This document shows, piece by piece, positions 21,614-31,827 of a DNA stretch of 47,500 nt. Location: the NCBI GenBank assembly GCA_963575745.1, contig CAUYUJ010004305.1:1-47500 (forward strand), in the 5' to 3' direction. The notes beneath the pieces were generated by a model. That model made no database searches and was not told the origin of the DNA. It was given only the letters and a program-made list of their open reading frames with translations. The number at the start of each line of letters is the position of its first letter. Position 1 is the first letter of the stretch. Both the position numbers and the translations under genes were made by a program. Source of the DNA: Prorocentrum cordatum. Lineage: Eukaryota; Sar; Dinophyceae; Prorocentrales; Prorocentraceae.

Positions 21614-24030
21614 ATGAACGCCTCCCGTGAACAGCAGATCGCGGAGGTCCGCCCCAAGATGATGGCCATCAAGGACATGTACTTGCATCCTGATGCAGCG
21701 GTGGTCTCATTACTTGAAGACGTATGCAGCATTGCAAGAGGCATAGACTGCCTGAGGGTAGAAAAAATACACTCGAAGTATATGATGGTGTGCACAGAGA
21801 ATCGTTACGGAGATGGAATCATTCCGAGCGAGGTTATGGATTTGATTTCCAAGATCTTCAAAAATGGATTCAAGAACTCAGCCCTCCAGAATCCAGCTTG
21901 CATGGAACTTCCACCAGTGGGCACGCCTGAGTACAATACAATCAAGAACTTCAATTTCAAAATAATGGAGGACTCAGCGGGCCAGCTGCCGCAGTATGAT
22001 TGCGATGCAAAGTTCGCATCCTATACGTGCGGCCACACATCCATGGGTTTGCGTTGCATCAACGCAGGGGTTCCAGTACCCACGGTCATGCCAGAGCGTT
22101 TCGACAGAATCTCGCACCAAGGGAAATTGTCACTGACGAGGTTACGGGAGGTTCAACCAGACTACGCTAAGGCGTGTGACGAAGGAATTGAGTGGAAGGT
22201 CTTTCGGTGCGAGTTCGTGAAGGAGTTCCCGTGGATTAGTAATCTTGCTCAGGAGGCTGGCAATGCAGGCCAACAAATTGCCAGATGCGAATCTCGCATG
22301 AGTCTCATGTACAAGATCGCAGCAATTGCCAACCGACACCACACGGGTGGCACCATGATCGATTGGGATAGTGTGATCCGCGAGGCGACTCGCGCAGGCT
22401 CTCTCTTTCCTGGGGAGATCGATGGCTTAGTAAAATATGTGAAGGAGTTGTCTGGCGGCCTCGGCAACCCGATCTTTCTGAACGAGCTTCGCGACTTCTC
22501 GCGGCAGCTGACCTCCCAGTGCGTGGTCACGGGTTCAATGGCGAAGTCTCTCGCCGAGGTGCAGATCAAGCATGAGGGGGCCGCTGCGACATTCAAGCTC
22601 GCATGCATGAAGGCGATGACATGTGCGACGGGTAAGTTCGCGAGGGATGGCCATCAGATGCTTTTGAAGCCAGGCGACGTGACCGCCTTGTCGAGCGATG
22701 AGAAGTCTACGATTGTAATGGTGGCCGATGAATTTCTTCAGAAAGTGCGACAGATCGCATGCGGTGAGGGCATCACGGCAGACACGGTCGCCTACGGCAC
22801 CATCGTGGGATTGACTGACGTTCGCGTAGTTCATTTCGTGTTCAACAAGCCCGATGAGCGCTTAGGCACTTGCAAGACGCTGAATGACATCGGGGTCAGC
22901 TTCACCACTGCGTTGGCAACGCACGTTGGCAAAGCAGTTGCTAGCCCATGGAAGCAGATCGGTCGCGAGGGCGCATCCAAAGCCGTGACAGGGCAGGCGC
23001 GTAGCTCAGATGTGAAAGAGTACACCGCTTCGGGCAAGTGGTCGAACCAAGTGGACAAGCTCAGTGACAAGGGGTTTGAGGTTGGCGCCAAAGTCGCCTT
23101 GGCGAGCGACACCTTGGGTGAGAACATTTACGAGCTGATCTCCATCGACGCTGCGACTGGCGTGAAGCTGAAGCTTCAGGCCACGGGCAGTGCGACATGC
23201 CACCCCATCGGCGACTTCTTACGTGGCAAGTTCGTCGTGTCCACGATTATGAAGGACAGTCTTGCGACCTCGTCGCAATGCATGTGGAATGCATATACGC
23301 CCCCACACCTTTGAATTCTCGTTCGTCGTTCCCTCATCTCATTTGGCTCTGCGTCGCCATGTCTCATCTTTTTTTTCGCCGCTGATCCCCCATAGAGGAA
23401 ACGATCGACAAGTTCGCTGACCATGGCCCCCTCAAGTCTGTCGATTACCAGTGGGGTATCGAGGAGGCCAAACTCAGGCTTGCCTTGGATGATGTATACA
23501 GCCAGAACGGCAACTGTCTCAAGTACTTGAGTGGCGTGATTACGCCTGTTAAGCTTCGTGCTCTCACCGCAACGCGTTCGTTTGAGGCTGAAGAGCCGGT
23601 GCTTGTCCCACTCTCTTCGGCAATCTACTTGAAGAAGCAAACTGATATAGTTCAGTGTGGGCATGTGTTCATGAAGACATACAAGGACCCCAAGGGATTG
23701 ACGTTCAATATCGTGTTGGCCCCCAGTGGTGGCATCAAGATTCCTAAGGCTGACACGAACACTGGCGTTGGAGGGCTGAAGCAGGCACCGTCTTCGCTCG
23801 TCATCCCCTTCTGGCTCGTGCAGGATTCAGGTGAGCACGGCGCCCCCAACATGAAGCTCAAGACCGTCAAGTCTACAGCTGTCCCATCAGTGCATGTACC
23901 AATTTTGACAAACAAGTGCGCCATCAACAAGGGCGATGTCCTTAGCGCCCAGCTGGCATCGCTCATGCCCAAGCGCAAGGTAGACGATGTGCCTGCTGCG
24001 CCCGCGGCTAAGAAGGCCAGGAAGCGATGA
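21614..24030 (+). CDS. Gene A: uncharacterised 757-aa protein, two exons
   Basis: Exon 1 (21614-23254) starts at the first in-frame ATG (MNASREQQIAEVRPK) and encodes 547 residues. Exon 2 (23398-24030) encodes 210 residues. The joint STIMK|ETIDKFADHG keeps frame. Features: a Cys/His cluster (YDCDAKFASYTCGHTSMG, about residues 128-145); a conserved-looking middle (LREVQPDYAKACDEGIEWKV, then SRMSLMYKIAAIANRHHTGG near residue 230); KPDERLGTCKTLNDIG in the C-terminal half; and a basic C-terminus (PKRKVDD, KKARKR), a likely nuclear localisation signal. I associate the middle part with an expanded dinoflagellate family of unknown function that often sits near transposase-like genes, but could not check. 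First gene inside the left inverted repeat; possible spliced-leader relicts precede it. Confidence 0.75.
23255..23397 (+). other. Intron of gene A (GA-AG)
   Basis: Donor AAG|GACAG and acceptor GAG|GAAAC give a 143-bp intron that removes the stop at 23312-23314 and restores frame into exon 2. GA donors and short identical sequence at both splice sites are known dinoflagellate features. Other donors within ~60 bp remain possible. Confidence 0.55.
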
Positions 24031-24248
24031 GGCTCGCGTGTTGGCAGCATCGGTTACACATACCATGTGTCGTGGGGGGTGTTTATGAAATGCATGAAAG
24101 CATCGTCGGTATCGTTCCTCTGCAATCGTTGCATCATTGCGTCAACACGCATCGGACTCGTCTGCAATTGTCCATTGCATCGGCCCGCAGGCGTTTGGCT
24201 GTGTCCAAGCGAGTGCACGCTGCATCTGCGCACGCACTGCAGCTGCAG

Positions 24249-24700
24249 ATGGCAGTGAGCGTGCAGCTCCGCACGGTCATCGAGGGGGGCGGCCTTAAGG
24301 ATCGCGAGCCATGGGTCCCGAGGGCGGTGATGTTTACGGCAGGGGGGCTCTTCGTGGAGCTGTCGAGGGCGGATAGGCAGCTGCAAAAATTTATATCTGT
24401 GCCCAACCCCACCAAGAGCCAATCGCCTCTGGCGACAAATTCGTTTTTTCGATCAGATCTTGAAGATGCGCAACGCCGCTTGCGCCGAGGCCATTTGGGA
24501 CCACTTGAAGCATGCCGACCCATTGCTTCAGCAAGATTGCGACAGGGCCAGCGTCATTAAGAACAATAGGAGCTCTCTGGATATGTCGCAATCGTGGACG
24601 CTTCGCGTATTCCCACCAGGGGAGGAGGAAGGAGAGGAGGAGGATGATACATTGGATGATGAGGTGGAGTGGCGGGGGAGGGGGGCGAGGAGGAGGGGCT
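24249..24700 (+). CDS. Candidate 5' exons of gene B
   Basis: From ATG 24249 the frame reads MAVSVQLRTVIEGGG, REPWVPRAVMFTAGGLFVEL and SRADRQLQKFISV. From about 24400 an adjacent frame reads more naturally: NLYLCPTPPRANRLWRQIRF, FDQILKMRNAACAEAIWDHL, KHADPLLQQDCDRASVIKNN and SQSWTLRVFPPG, before entering a GGA tract. A frame change near 24395 would be needed, so either an indel or an unrecognised splice is present. GCAGGCGTTTGGCTGTG at 24187-24203 is a faint leader-like string upstream. Family unknown. Confidence 0.4.
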
Positions 24701-25128
24701 GAAACAGAGGAGGATGGTGGAGGAGAAATGGGTGGAGGGAAAGGGGGAGGAGGAAGGAGCATAAGGATGACAAAAAAAGGATGAGGAGGAGGAATAGGAG
24801 ATGCCTTAATTCGCTTGCGTGAATAGGCCGCTCTTGGACCACTCTTGGATCGATCTCTGGACCTTGAGACTTCTTGGGCGATCTTGGATCGCGTGATATC
24901 TTGGACAAGCTTGGGCAATCTTGGGTCGCGTGATATCCATGCCGGCATGTTGAGGCATCGCGTGATATTGGGACATATCCGTGGACATATTGAAGTATAT
25001 ATGAGCCCCTCTTGGAACCACCGTCCAGGCAAACCACTCCCCCAAGGGGATGAAGGGCGTAGAAGAGAACGCATTCTAGACATGTGCCCTAAAGGGATGG
25101 TGGTCTACCAGAAACTGTCTCGATATAT
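24610..25128. repeat. GGA tract and TCGCGTGATAT repeats (likely intronic)
   Basis: 24610-24800 is GGA-rich low complexity. 24835-24990 carries three copies of TCGCGTGATAT and several GATCTTGG words at ~35-bp spacing. It lies between the candidate 5' exons of gene B and its 3' exon, so it may be intronic. Confidence 0.5.
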
Positions 25129-25728
25129 ATGCCCGCAGTCCAGTGCGACCATGGTGATGAGCATTTGCATCGCGATGCAGTTACCTTGAATCTTCGGTTT
25201 GAGCTGAATGCTACTAAGAAGGTGTGGGTCGAATGTACGCCAACGGGACTTGAGTACATACGGGTTGCATCTATCGCAGCAGCGGTTTCATGCAGTCAAG
25301 AGGCAACACATCGCTTGCGGTCAGCACCAGCAGGGGTGGGAGGTGTGAAATGCGACAAACGTCGCAGGACGGTGTTCATGGTGGTCGACGGCAAGCGTCT
25401 GCAGGAGCGAGTGGACGATTGGACTCCCACGTACATCAACAACGCAGCCCAATCCCTTCGTGATCGCTTAGATAACGAGGCACGCGATGAGGCTGAAGCT
25501 GATGGGTCCGAGGAGTACTATGACCCGCCAGCCGCAGCAGGCGATGGCTCGCCACCAGGCGATGGCTCGCCACCAGGCGGTGGCTCGCCACCAGGCGATG
25601 GTTCGCCAGGCGATGGTTCGCCGCCAGGTGATGGTTCACCAGGCGATGGTTCGCCAACAGGTGATGGGCCGCCCTCTGTTTTCACTCGCCGACGGGAGAT
25701 GCGCCAGACGACGCTTAGCTTCCAGTAG
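25129..25728 (+). CDS. Gene B, 3' exon: protein with GDGSPP repeat tail
   Basis: This open frame of 199 codons probably begins at a splice acceptor near 25136-25141 rather than at the ATG. The folded part reads LRFELNATKKVWVECTPTGL, EYIRVASIAAAVSCSQEA, and GVKCDKRRRTVFMVVDGKRL near residues 90-110. The last piece resembles the short beta-strand pattern of AP2-like DNA-binding domains, a tentative comparison. A repeated GDGSPP/GDGSPG stretch follows (25540-25665, 12-15 bp DNA units). The C-terminus ends MRQTTLSFQ, close to but not matching a PCNA-interacting box. It lies 75 bp from the convergent Gly-Tyr-Asp gene. No catalytic motif is seen. Confidence 0.6.
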   Translation: MPAVQCDHGDEHLHRDAVTLNLRFELNATKKVWVECTPTGLEYIRVASIAAAVSCSQEATHRLRSAPAGVGGVKCDKRRRTVFMVVDGKRLQERVDDWTPTYINNAAQSLRDRLDNEARDEAEADGSEEYYDPPAAAGDGSPPGDGSPPGGGSPPGDGSPGDGSPPGDGSPGDGSPTGDGPPSVFTRRREMRQTTLSFQ

Positions 25729-25802
25729 CTCCACTCCCTCTTCGCCTTCCCACCTCCCCTTCCCTCTCCCTCCAATCTCTATTCTATTTTTGCCTCGCGT
25801 GC

Positions 25803-26830
25803 TCAGTCCGAATCTGGCCCCGCTGGCGGCGGGGACTCAGTAACAGAACTCAGCTCAAGATGCGGAAGGTCATCGTCGCGCATGCCGCTGTTCGGCACAT
25901 CGGCGTCCCTGCCCATGCTCATGCATCCGTCGTGGTCCGTGTCGTCGAGCAGGCCATGACCGTTCATGTCGCCCTTGCCCTCGTCGGAGCCCCCGCCGCT
26001 GTCGAGGGCCGTCGCCTTGCCCTTACCACCGTCGTTCATGCTCTTGCCACCGTTGTAGCCCTCGCCATCGTCGTAGCCCTGGCCACCGTCGTAGACCTTG
26101 TCACCGTCGGTGCTGCCCTTGCTACCATCGTAGCCCTTGCCACCGTCGTAGTAGCCCATGGCCTCGTCGTCGATGCCCGCGCCACCGTCGTAGCTTGTAC
26201 AGCCGCGATCGATGCCATCAGCACCCTCGCCATCGTCGTAGCCCTTTTCGTAGCCCTTGTCGTAGCCATTGACGTAGCCCGTGTCGTAGACCGTGTCGTA
26301 GCCCTTGCCCGGGCTGCCGTGCGGGTCGTAGCCTTTGTCGCTGCCCTTGCCGCCGTCGTAGCCCTTGTCGAAGCCCTTGCTCGAGCTGCCCTCGGCGCTG
26401 CCCGCGCCACCGTCGCCCTTGTCGTCGGCCTTGCCGCTGTCCGACATCATGTCCTGCAGCCCGTCACGCTGCTCCTTCGCCAGCCTGATGTGGCCCTTGC
26501 CGCTGTCGCCGTCCTTGTCGCGGCCCTTGCCGCTGCCGTCCTTCTCGCGGCCCTTGCCACTGTCGTAGCCCTTGCCCTTGCCACCGTCGTAGCCCTTGCC
26601 CTTGCCATCGTCGTAGCCCGTGCCACCGTCGTCGTAGCCCTTGCCATCACTGTCGTAGCCCTTGTCGTAGCCCTTGTCGTAGCCTTTGTCGTAGCCCTTG
26701 TCGTAGCCTTTTTGTCGTAGCCCTTGTCGTAGCCTTTGTCGTAGCCCTTGCCATCGCCGTCGTAGCCCCTAATCAAGAGCTCGGTGATGTCGAGAAGCCT
26801 ATCTGTCAGCCGCCGCTCCCGCTGGAGCTC
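25803..26830 (-). CDS. Gly-Tyr-Asp repeat protein 1 (GYD-1), one frameshift
   Basis: The minus strand encodes GFSPSIQELQRERRLTDRLL, then RGYDGDGKGYDKGYDKGYDK. After one extra T in a run at about 26709-26713 it continues in another frame with GYDKGYDSDGKGYDDGG-type repeats. A non-repetitive signature follows, HIRLAKEQRDGLQDMMSDSG with KAD, then more GYDGGKG repeats and a stop at 25803. The low-complexity, highly charged, Tyr-rich composition suggests a disordered, perhaps phase-separating or structural protein. The 5' end is uncertain because a GGA/CTC tract precedes it. It is a paralogue of the divergent GYD-2 at 27723-28950. The frameshift may be real or a homopolymer error. Confidence 0.65.
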
Positions 26831-26839
26831 CTGTATGGA

Positions 26840-27230
26840 GGGCGAAAATCCGCCGACCTCCCTCCTCCTCCTCCCCCTCCTCCTCCTCCCCCTCCTCCTC
26901 CTCCTCATATTCCTTCTCCTCCTCCTCTTCCTCCTCATCATCCTCGTCTTCCTCCTCGTCCTCCCCATCCCCCCTCATCCTTCTCCTGTGGCTCTCACCC
27001 CAGCAGTCCTCTTGCAGGCGGCGCAGCGCCTCCGCGGAGGCGCTGCCATGGCGCGCCACGGCGGCGCGGGCGGCGCGCGCGGCCACCCGCGCGCGGCCAC
27101 GCCCCCCTGGGAGGAGAAAGGGGTCCTCCAGGGGGCCTCGGTCCAGAAACAGCAGCGCGCGCAAATGGGGGGAGGGGGGGGGGGGGGTGCGATTCAGGTG
27201 AGGGGGCGATTCGGGTGAGGGGGCGTGGCT
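26840..27230. other. CTC tract and GC-rich divergent spacer
   Basis: CTC/CCT microsatellite at 26855-26985, then GCGC-rich sequence with a poly-G run at 27165-27187. It sits between the divergent GYD-1 and GYD-2 genes, so promoter elements for both should lie between here and 27720. I recognise no specific motif apart from a GGTGCATGCAGCAATGCATGC repeat-like string at 27265-27285. Confidence 0.4.
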
Positions 27231-27559
27231 GCGTCGCGAATCGTTTCGCGCTGTGCACTCATGGGTGCATGCAGCAATGCATGCGTTGTTTCAGAGTCTA
27301 CTTGGGGATGTGAACTTGAAAATGAGATGCGTTAACATCGTCGTCTGCGTTCGCTCGAGACAGCCTCACAATTAACTCAGCATCACACGACCTCACAATG
27401 AACTCAGTACCGCGAACCATGATGTTGGTTATGGTATGCCATGCAATGCTACGCTATGATGTGAATATCCCTCCCCGACCTCACCCTCCTCCGTTGCCAC
27501 CGCCGTTTAGGCCCGAGCGTTGCTTGGGTCGCGACAGTGCGCGACCAGCTGCAGCGCTC

Positions 27560-27722
27560 CACGCGCAGCAGCTACCAGCGCTCCGCGCGCAGCAGCACCA
27601 GCTGCATCAGCACCACCAGTGCATCCAGCAGCTCCACGCGCAGCAGCACCAGCTGCAGCAGCGCCACCAGTGCAACCAGCAGCACCGCCCGCAGCAGCAC
27701 CACCAGTGCAACCAGCAGCACC
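27560..27722 (+). repeat. CAGCACCAG/CAGCTCCACGCGCAG tandem repeat before GYD-2
   Basis: Trinucleotide-phased CAG/CAC/CCAG units with imperfect ~36-bp repeats (CAGCTCCACGCGCAGCAG, CACCAGTGCAACCAGCAG). The frame is open and in phase with the GYD-2 start, so it could encode a Gln/Ser-rich extension, but ATG 27723 with a clear change to normal composition is the better start. Confidence 0.6.
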
Positions 27723-28950
27723 ATGGCGGACGAGACCGCGGTGACGCTGCTCCTGGGGGCGGCGGAGGATATCAACCAGCGGCGGCGCGCGGCGGCCGCG
27801 GTCTTGCAGCCCACCAGCAAGGTGGCCCCTCGGCCGCCAAACACGCCGCCGACGGCGAAGGTCTTGGCGAAGTACGATCGCTCGCGCGTGGCCGACAACT
27901 TGCTCGATGACATGGGCATGGCGCCCGCGCTGGATCCCGAGTTGAACTCGTTCCAAGGCCTGCAGGAGTTCATGGGCGACGGCGATGGCGACGACACGGG
28001 CTGCGACTACGCCAGCTACGACGGTGGCAAGGGCATCACCGACGGTGGCAGGGGCTACGGCGGTGGCAAGGGCAGCTCGAGCAAGGGCTTCGACAAGGGC
28101 CACGACGATGGCAAGGGCAGCGGCGAAGGCTACGACATCGACAAGGGCCGCGACAAAGGGCGACGTGGGCTACGACGGTGGCAAGGGCGACAAGGGCTAC
28201 GACCGCCGCTACGACCCGTACAGTTCCAAGTGGTATGACCGCCACAGCTCGTGGTACGACCGCGACGACGATGACTGCGACAACAGGTGGTGCGACCGCA
28301 AGCGCTGGGGCGACCACGACAAGGGCTCGAGCAAGGGCTACGACAACAGAGGCTACGACAGCAAGGGCTACGACAAGAGTGGCAACTACCAGCGTGGCTA
28401 CGACAACCGTGGTTACAACAACCGTGGCTACGACAACCGCGGATGCGACAACAGTGGCTACGACAACCGCGGCTACGACAACTACGGCAACAGCGGCTAC
28501 GACAGCCGTGACTACGACCGCAAGGGCGACAAGGGCTACGATCGCAAGGGCTACGACGTCGGTAAGGGCTACGACGGTGACACGGGCTACGGCGGTGATC
28601 CAAGCTACGACCGCGGCGATACAGGCTACGACAGTGGCAAGTGCATCGGCAGTGGCAAGGGCTACGACGGCGGCAAGGGCGATAAAGGCTACGACGGCGG
28701 CAAGGGCTGGCGCGAGGAGAAGTCCCGCGGCGGGCGCCACACCAGGCTGGCGAAAGCCCTTGCCACCAAGGAGCAGCTGGACGGGCTGCAGGACCTGATG
28801 TCGGACCGCGGCAAGGCCGACTACGCCAGGTGGAGCAAGCGGACGCACTGGCGCATCTGGGTGGAGGAAAACAATACAGATCTAGTTCTATCGGGCCCCC
28901 TCATCCCTCCTCCTTCAACGGTTCTTACCAAGGACGAGGGGGAAGGATGA
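27723..28950 (+). CDS. Gly-Tyr-Asp repeat protein 2 (GYD-2), one frameshift
   Basis: Starts MADETAVTLLLGAAEDINQR, with a helical N-terminal part (about 100 residues, including VLAKYDRSRVADNLLDDMG). About 180 residues of GYD/GGKG/NRGYD repeats follow. At about 28162 one extra base in AAAGGG shifts the frame; the remainder continues open to 28950. Near the C-terminus TRLAKALATKEQLDGLQDLM and SDRGKADYARWSKRTHWRIW match the signature of GYD-1 (RLAKEQ.DGLQD.MSD.GKAD). The two genes are a head-to-head inverted paralogous pair. The acidic, Lys- and Tyr-rich repeat suggests disorder. The last ~25 residues after EENN may be intron read-through. Confidence 0.68.
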
Positions 28951-29182
28951 GGGCCAAGAACTGGATATGTAATGTGTTCCTCCTCCCGACATCTGGGCGG
29001 AGGCGGCTGTTCGCCGCTGATCAGTAGCGCCAGACACCACTACCAAAGCGGCGCCGAAGCCGCCGCTGTCGCATTGCGCCTCGAGCGCCCGTGCCGCCAC
29101 CAGCGCGGCAGCAGGCGTGGAGTCCATTCTAGACCGCGCGCTGCCTCTCCTCCGTCGGGCATGATCTATTATGGTGGGGGTT

Positions 29183-29475
29183 GTCGTATGTAAGATTCTA
29201 ACATACGACGCAGTTGTCGTATGTAAGATTCTAACATACGACAAAGTTGTCGTATGTAAGATTCTGACATACGACACCGTTGTCGTATGTAAGATTCTAA
29301 CATACGACGGATGTGTTAATATAATCCTTATGATATATAAGAGCGAGATGTCGTATGTACGATTCTTACATACGACAACGTTGTCGTATGTAAGATTCTG
29401 ACATACGACAGATTTGTCGTATGTAAGATTCTGACATACGACAGATTTGTCGCATGTGAGATTCTGACATACGAC
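29183..29475. repeat. Array of eight 27-bp palindromes on a 33-bp period
   Basis: Units start at 29183, 29216, 29249, 29282, 29350, 29383, 29416 and 29449. Each has arms GTCGTATGT and ACATACGAC around AAGATTCTA or AAGATTCTG, whose core AGATTCT is itself palindromic. Spacers are 6 bp, mostly ending GTT or TTT. Between units 4 and 5 is an AT-rich 41-bp segment, so unit 5 lies two periods plus 2 bp on. Unit 5 changes the flanks of its core (ACGATTCTT) but keeps the arms; unit 8 has arm changes (GTCGCATGT). It lies between the converging GYD-2 and small-protein genes. Arrayed sites for a dimeric DNA-binding protein, or a series of hairpins, are the likeliest readings. Confidence 0.93.
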
Positions 29476-29639
29476 ACCAAGGGTTTGAGCTCATGTTTAG
29501 AGTAAACTTCGAGGGTCTCCATCTCGCTCGTGGTCGACGTTGCGCCTAGAATTGGCTCGTCTGCTTGGCTGCGCTGCCCGCGGCTGCGCTGGATCATGTT
29601 GATAAGAGATGTATGAGCGTGGCGTGAGCGAGAATAAGG

Positions 29640-30500
29640 GGAAGTGGGATGAGAGGAGGATGCGCGGGAGAAGGAGGACAAGGAGAAGGAGAGGGGGGAA
29701 GATTCTGAGGAGGAGGTGGGGGGTGAGGAGGAGGAGGAGGAGGGGAAGGCCCATCCTCCCCCTCATCCTCACCCTCCCCCTCCTACCTTTATCCTCCTCC
29801 GCCTCCTCCTCCGCCGCCGCCGCCTCCTCCTCCTCCTCCTTCTCCTCCGCCTCATCACCCTCCTCATCTTCCCCCACCTCCTCCTCCTCCTCTGCCTCCT
29901 CTTCCTCATCCTCATTCTCCTCCTCATCATCCTCATTCTCCTCATTCTTACTCCGTCTCATTCTCACCCTCTTCATTCTCATCATGTCTCCTCCTCGTTC
30001 CCGCCGTCGCCGTCGAAGCCGTCGCCTGCGCCGTCATCTGCGCGCGCGGTGCAGGAGAGGGCGGCGGCCACCGTGACGACCACGATTGAACGACAACGAG
30101 GATGAGGAGGAGTAGGAGGAGGAGCATGAGGAGGAGCAGGACAAGGAGCACGCGGAGGAAGAGGGGGACGATGGGGAGGGAGAGGGAGGAGGAGGGGGAA
30201 GAAGATGAGGAGGAGTAATTGCCATGGCGGCTGCGATAGCGACGGCGACGGCGAAGAGTTGGTGGCGACGAGTTGGCTGCGACGAGTTCGACGGCGGCGG
30301 AGACGACGGCGGGGGCGTCTCCTCCTGCCCCTCCTCCTGCTCGCCCTCCCCCTTCTCCTCATCCTCGTCCTCCTTCTCCTCCTCCCTATCCCTCCTCACC
30401 ATTCTCATCCCCATCATCCCCCTTCTCCGTCTCCTTCACCTCCACCGCCTAACCCTCCTCATCCTATTCTTATTGCTCCTCGTCCTCATTCGTATTCGTA
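29640..30500. repeat. Alternating GGA and CTC tracts
   Basis: GGA-rich to 29750, switching abruptly to CTC-rich until about 29975. GGA-rich again from 30095 to 30215, then CTC-rich from 30310 to 30480. The abrupt purine/pyrimidine switch at about 29750 makes a long imperfect inverted repeat. The frames within are artefacts. Confidence 0.8.
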
Positions 30501-30627
30501 TCCTCGGTCTCTCCGCAGGGTGCTTTATCGCGCGAAAAGCTGCAGCGAGAACCTGAAGGTTCGCATACATGCGTTTGCACGCACAACCCCAACGAGCCCC
30601 CATCTAAGTACGCCCCGACACCCACAC

Positions 30628-30840
30628 TCAGGCGGCGCATTCACCGATACCCAAGGCTTTGCGCCCCCGCGCACGATCGGCAGCACCTGCCTCCACAAGG
30701 CGATTATTCGCCCGATCAACCGCACCCTTACACCTCTTGGCGTCGTCCAAGAGCATCGTGAACGAATCCGCGGCCTGCTCCGCCTTCTTCGCGAGCTTCT
30801 CCATCTTCTTGTATGCAGCGTCTGCCTTTCGAGTGGGCAT
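30628..30840 (-). CDS. Small Lys/Ala-rich protein C1 (70 aa)
   Basis: From MPTRKADAAYKKMEKLAKKA the protein runs through EQAADSFTMLLDDAKRCKGA and ends in GRKALGIGECAA. The heptad-like Ala/Lys/Leu pattern predicts a helical, coiled-coil protein. An upstream in-frame ATG (30921) would add 27 residues, but the interval holds CTCAAG followed by CGGTTGGGCGAACGG (minus strand, about 30880-30905), possibly leader remnants, so I prefer 30840. Function unknown. Confidence 0.5.
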   Translation of the reverse strand: MPTRKADAAYKKMEKLAKKAEQAADSFTMLLDDAKRCKGAVDRANNRLVEAGAADRARGRKALGIGECAA

Positions 30841-30982
30841 GGACGGGGTTTTCAGACGTGGCGTTGACACGCCGTTGCTAAGTGCGACCGTTCGCCCAAC
30901 CGCTTGAGACCATGCGACCACAGTCGCAACGCCAAGCCATTACACAACCAATTTCACACCCTGACATCATGATAGTACATAC

Positions 30983-31166
30983 CTGCGTGTCAACGCAACC
31001 GAACGCGCATGCATACGACAGCATTGGGCGCTGCCTCAACGCACCCCCCCCCCCCCCCCCCATAGTGTCACAAGTGCGCCCTTCGACGCGAACTACTCGC
31101 AGCCGATTGCAATGCGTTTCAACACAACCGAACATGCATACAACTGCATCGGGTGATGCCCAAACG
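30983..31166. repeat. Two-copy ~58-bp module, 126 bp apart
   Basis: GTCAACGCAACCGAACGCGC followed by ATGCATACGACAGCATTGGG (about 30988-31027) matches TTTCAACACAACCGAAC followed by ATGCATACAACTGCATCGGG (about 31117-31153). A poly-C run (31043-31062) lies between. Located upstream of C1 and downstream of C2; probably regulatory or satellite-like. Confidence 0.6.
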
Positions 31167-31167
31167 T

Positions 31168-31380
31168 TTATGCTCTAATCAGCAAATATATTTCGACGTG
31201 AATGGATTGCAACCACTTGCAACATGTCATGCATGAGATACTGGCTGCCTTGCGGTCCGCCTTTTTGGACATATTATGGCAATGCTGCTTGTGCCTGATC
31301 AGGGTGTCCAACCTTGCATTGAAGTGCTCCGTGTCCTCCTTGCGGTGCTTGGCACGCAACGCCTTCAAGTCGGCTGACAT
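31168..31380 (-). CDS. Small basic helical protein C2 (70 aa)
   Basis: From MSADLKALRAKHRKEDTEHF through NARLDTLIRHKQHCHNMSKK, with a Cys-containing segment ISCMTCCKW near residue 50. It is the same length as C1 and of similar Lys/Ala/Leu character, but sequence similarity is weak. The start is the second in-frame ATG; the first (31401) lies 21 bp upstream. It is divergent from C3, about 450 bp away. The hydrophobic C-terminus (HVEIYLLIRA) may come from an unspliced intron. Function unknown. Confidence 0.4.
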   Translation of the reverse strand: MSADLKALRAKHRKEDTEHFNARLDTLIRHKQHCHNMSKKADRKAASISCMTCCKWLQSIHVEIYLLIRA

Positions 31381-31540
31381 GGCAGGCATAGTCGCGTACA
31401 CACGCGCGCGCGCCGCAGCTTACAAGCTGCGTTCTCTCAGCCCTCAACCAACTCGGCTGCGTGAAAACGCATGTAGTCTGCGACGCGGTCGCATGGCATG
31501 AGTGCCAACCATGTGACCACACATCACTGCCCTACTCATA

Positions 31541-31552
31541 CCCCCCCCCCCC

Positions 31553-31593
<41 letters not shown>

Positions 31594-31595
31594 CA
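31541..31595. repeat. Poly(C) followed by (CA)n microsatellite
   Basis: A 14-bp C run joined to about 35 bp of CACACA, between C2 and C3. A second poly-C run is at 31681-31692. Confidence 0.9.
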
Positions 31596-31827
31596 TCGAC
31601 GCCGTGATCGGGCACTCCCGTTGCATGTCCACCCCCAGCCGCCTCCTCATCTCGACCCCTCTCCTGTTCACACCTCTCGCGCCCCCCCCCCCAGCTTACT
31701 ACATGTCGCCAACGATGGCGGGGCTGAACGTTTGGCAAACCGTCAGCAGCATTTGTGGTTCATTCGCCCACCTTTGCGAACCAGTTCACGCGTGGCTTAC
31801 GCGCCCCCATTTGTGGTTCACGTGTCC

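Noticed and set aside
29183-29475. CRISPR-like array (regular repeats with short spacers)
   Set aside because: Spacers are only 6 bp and nearly identical, repeats are full palindromes, the host is eukaryotic, and no cas gene is present.
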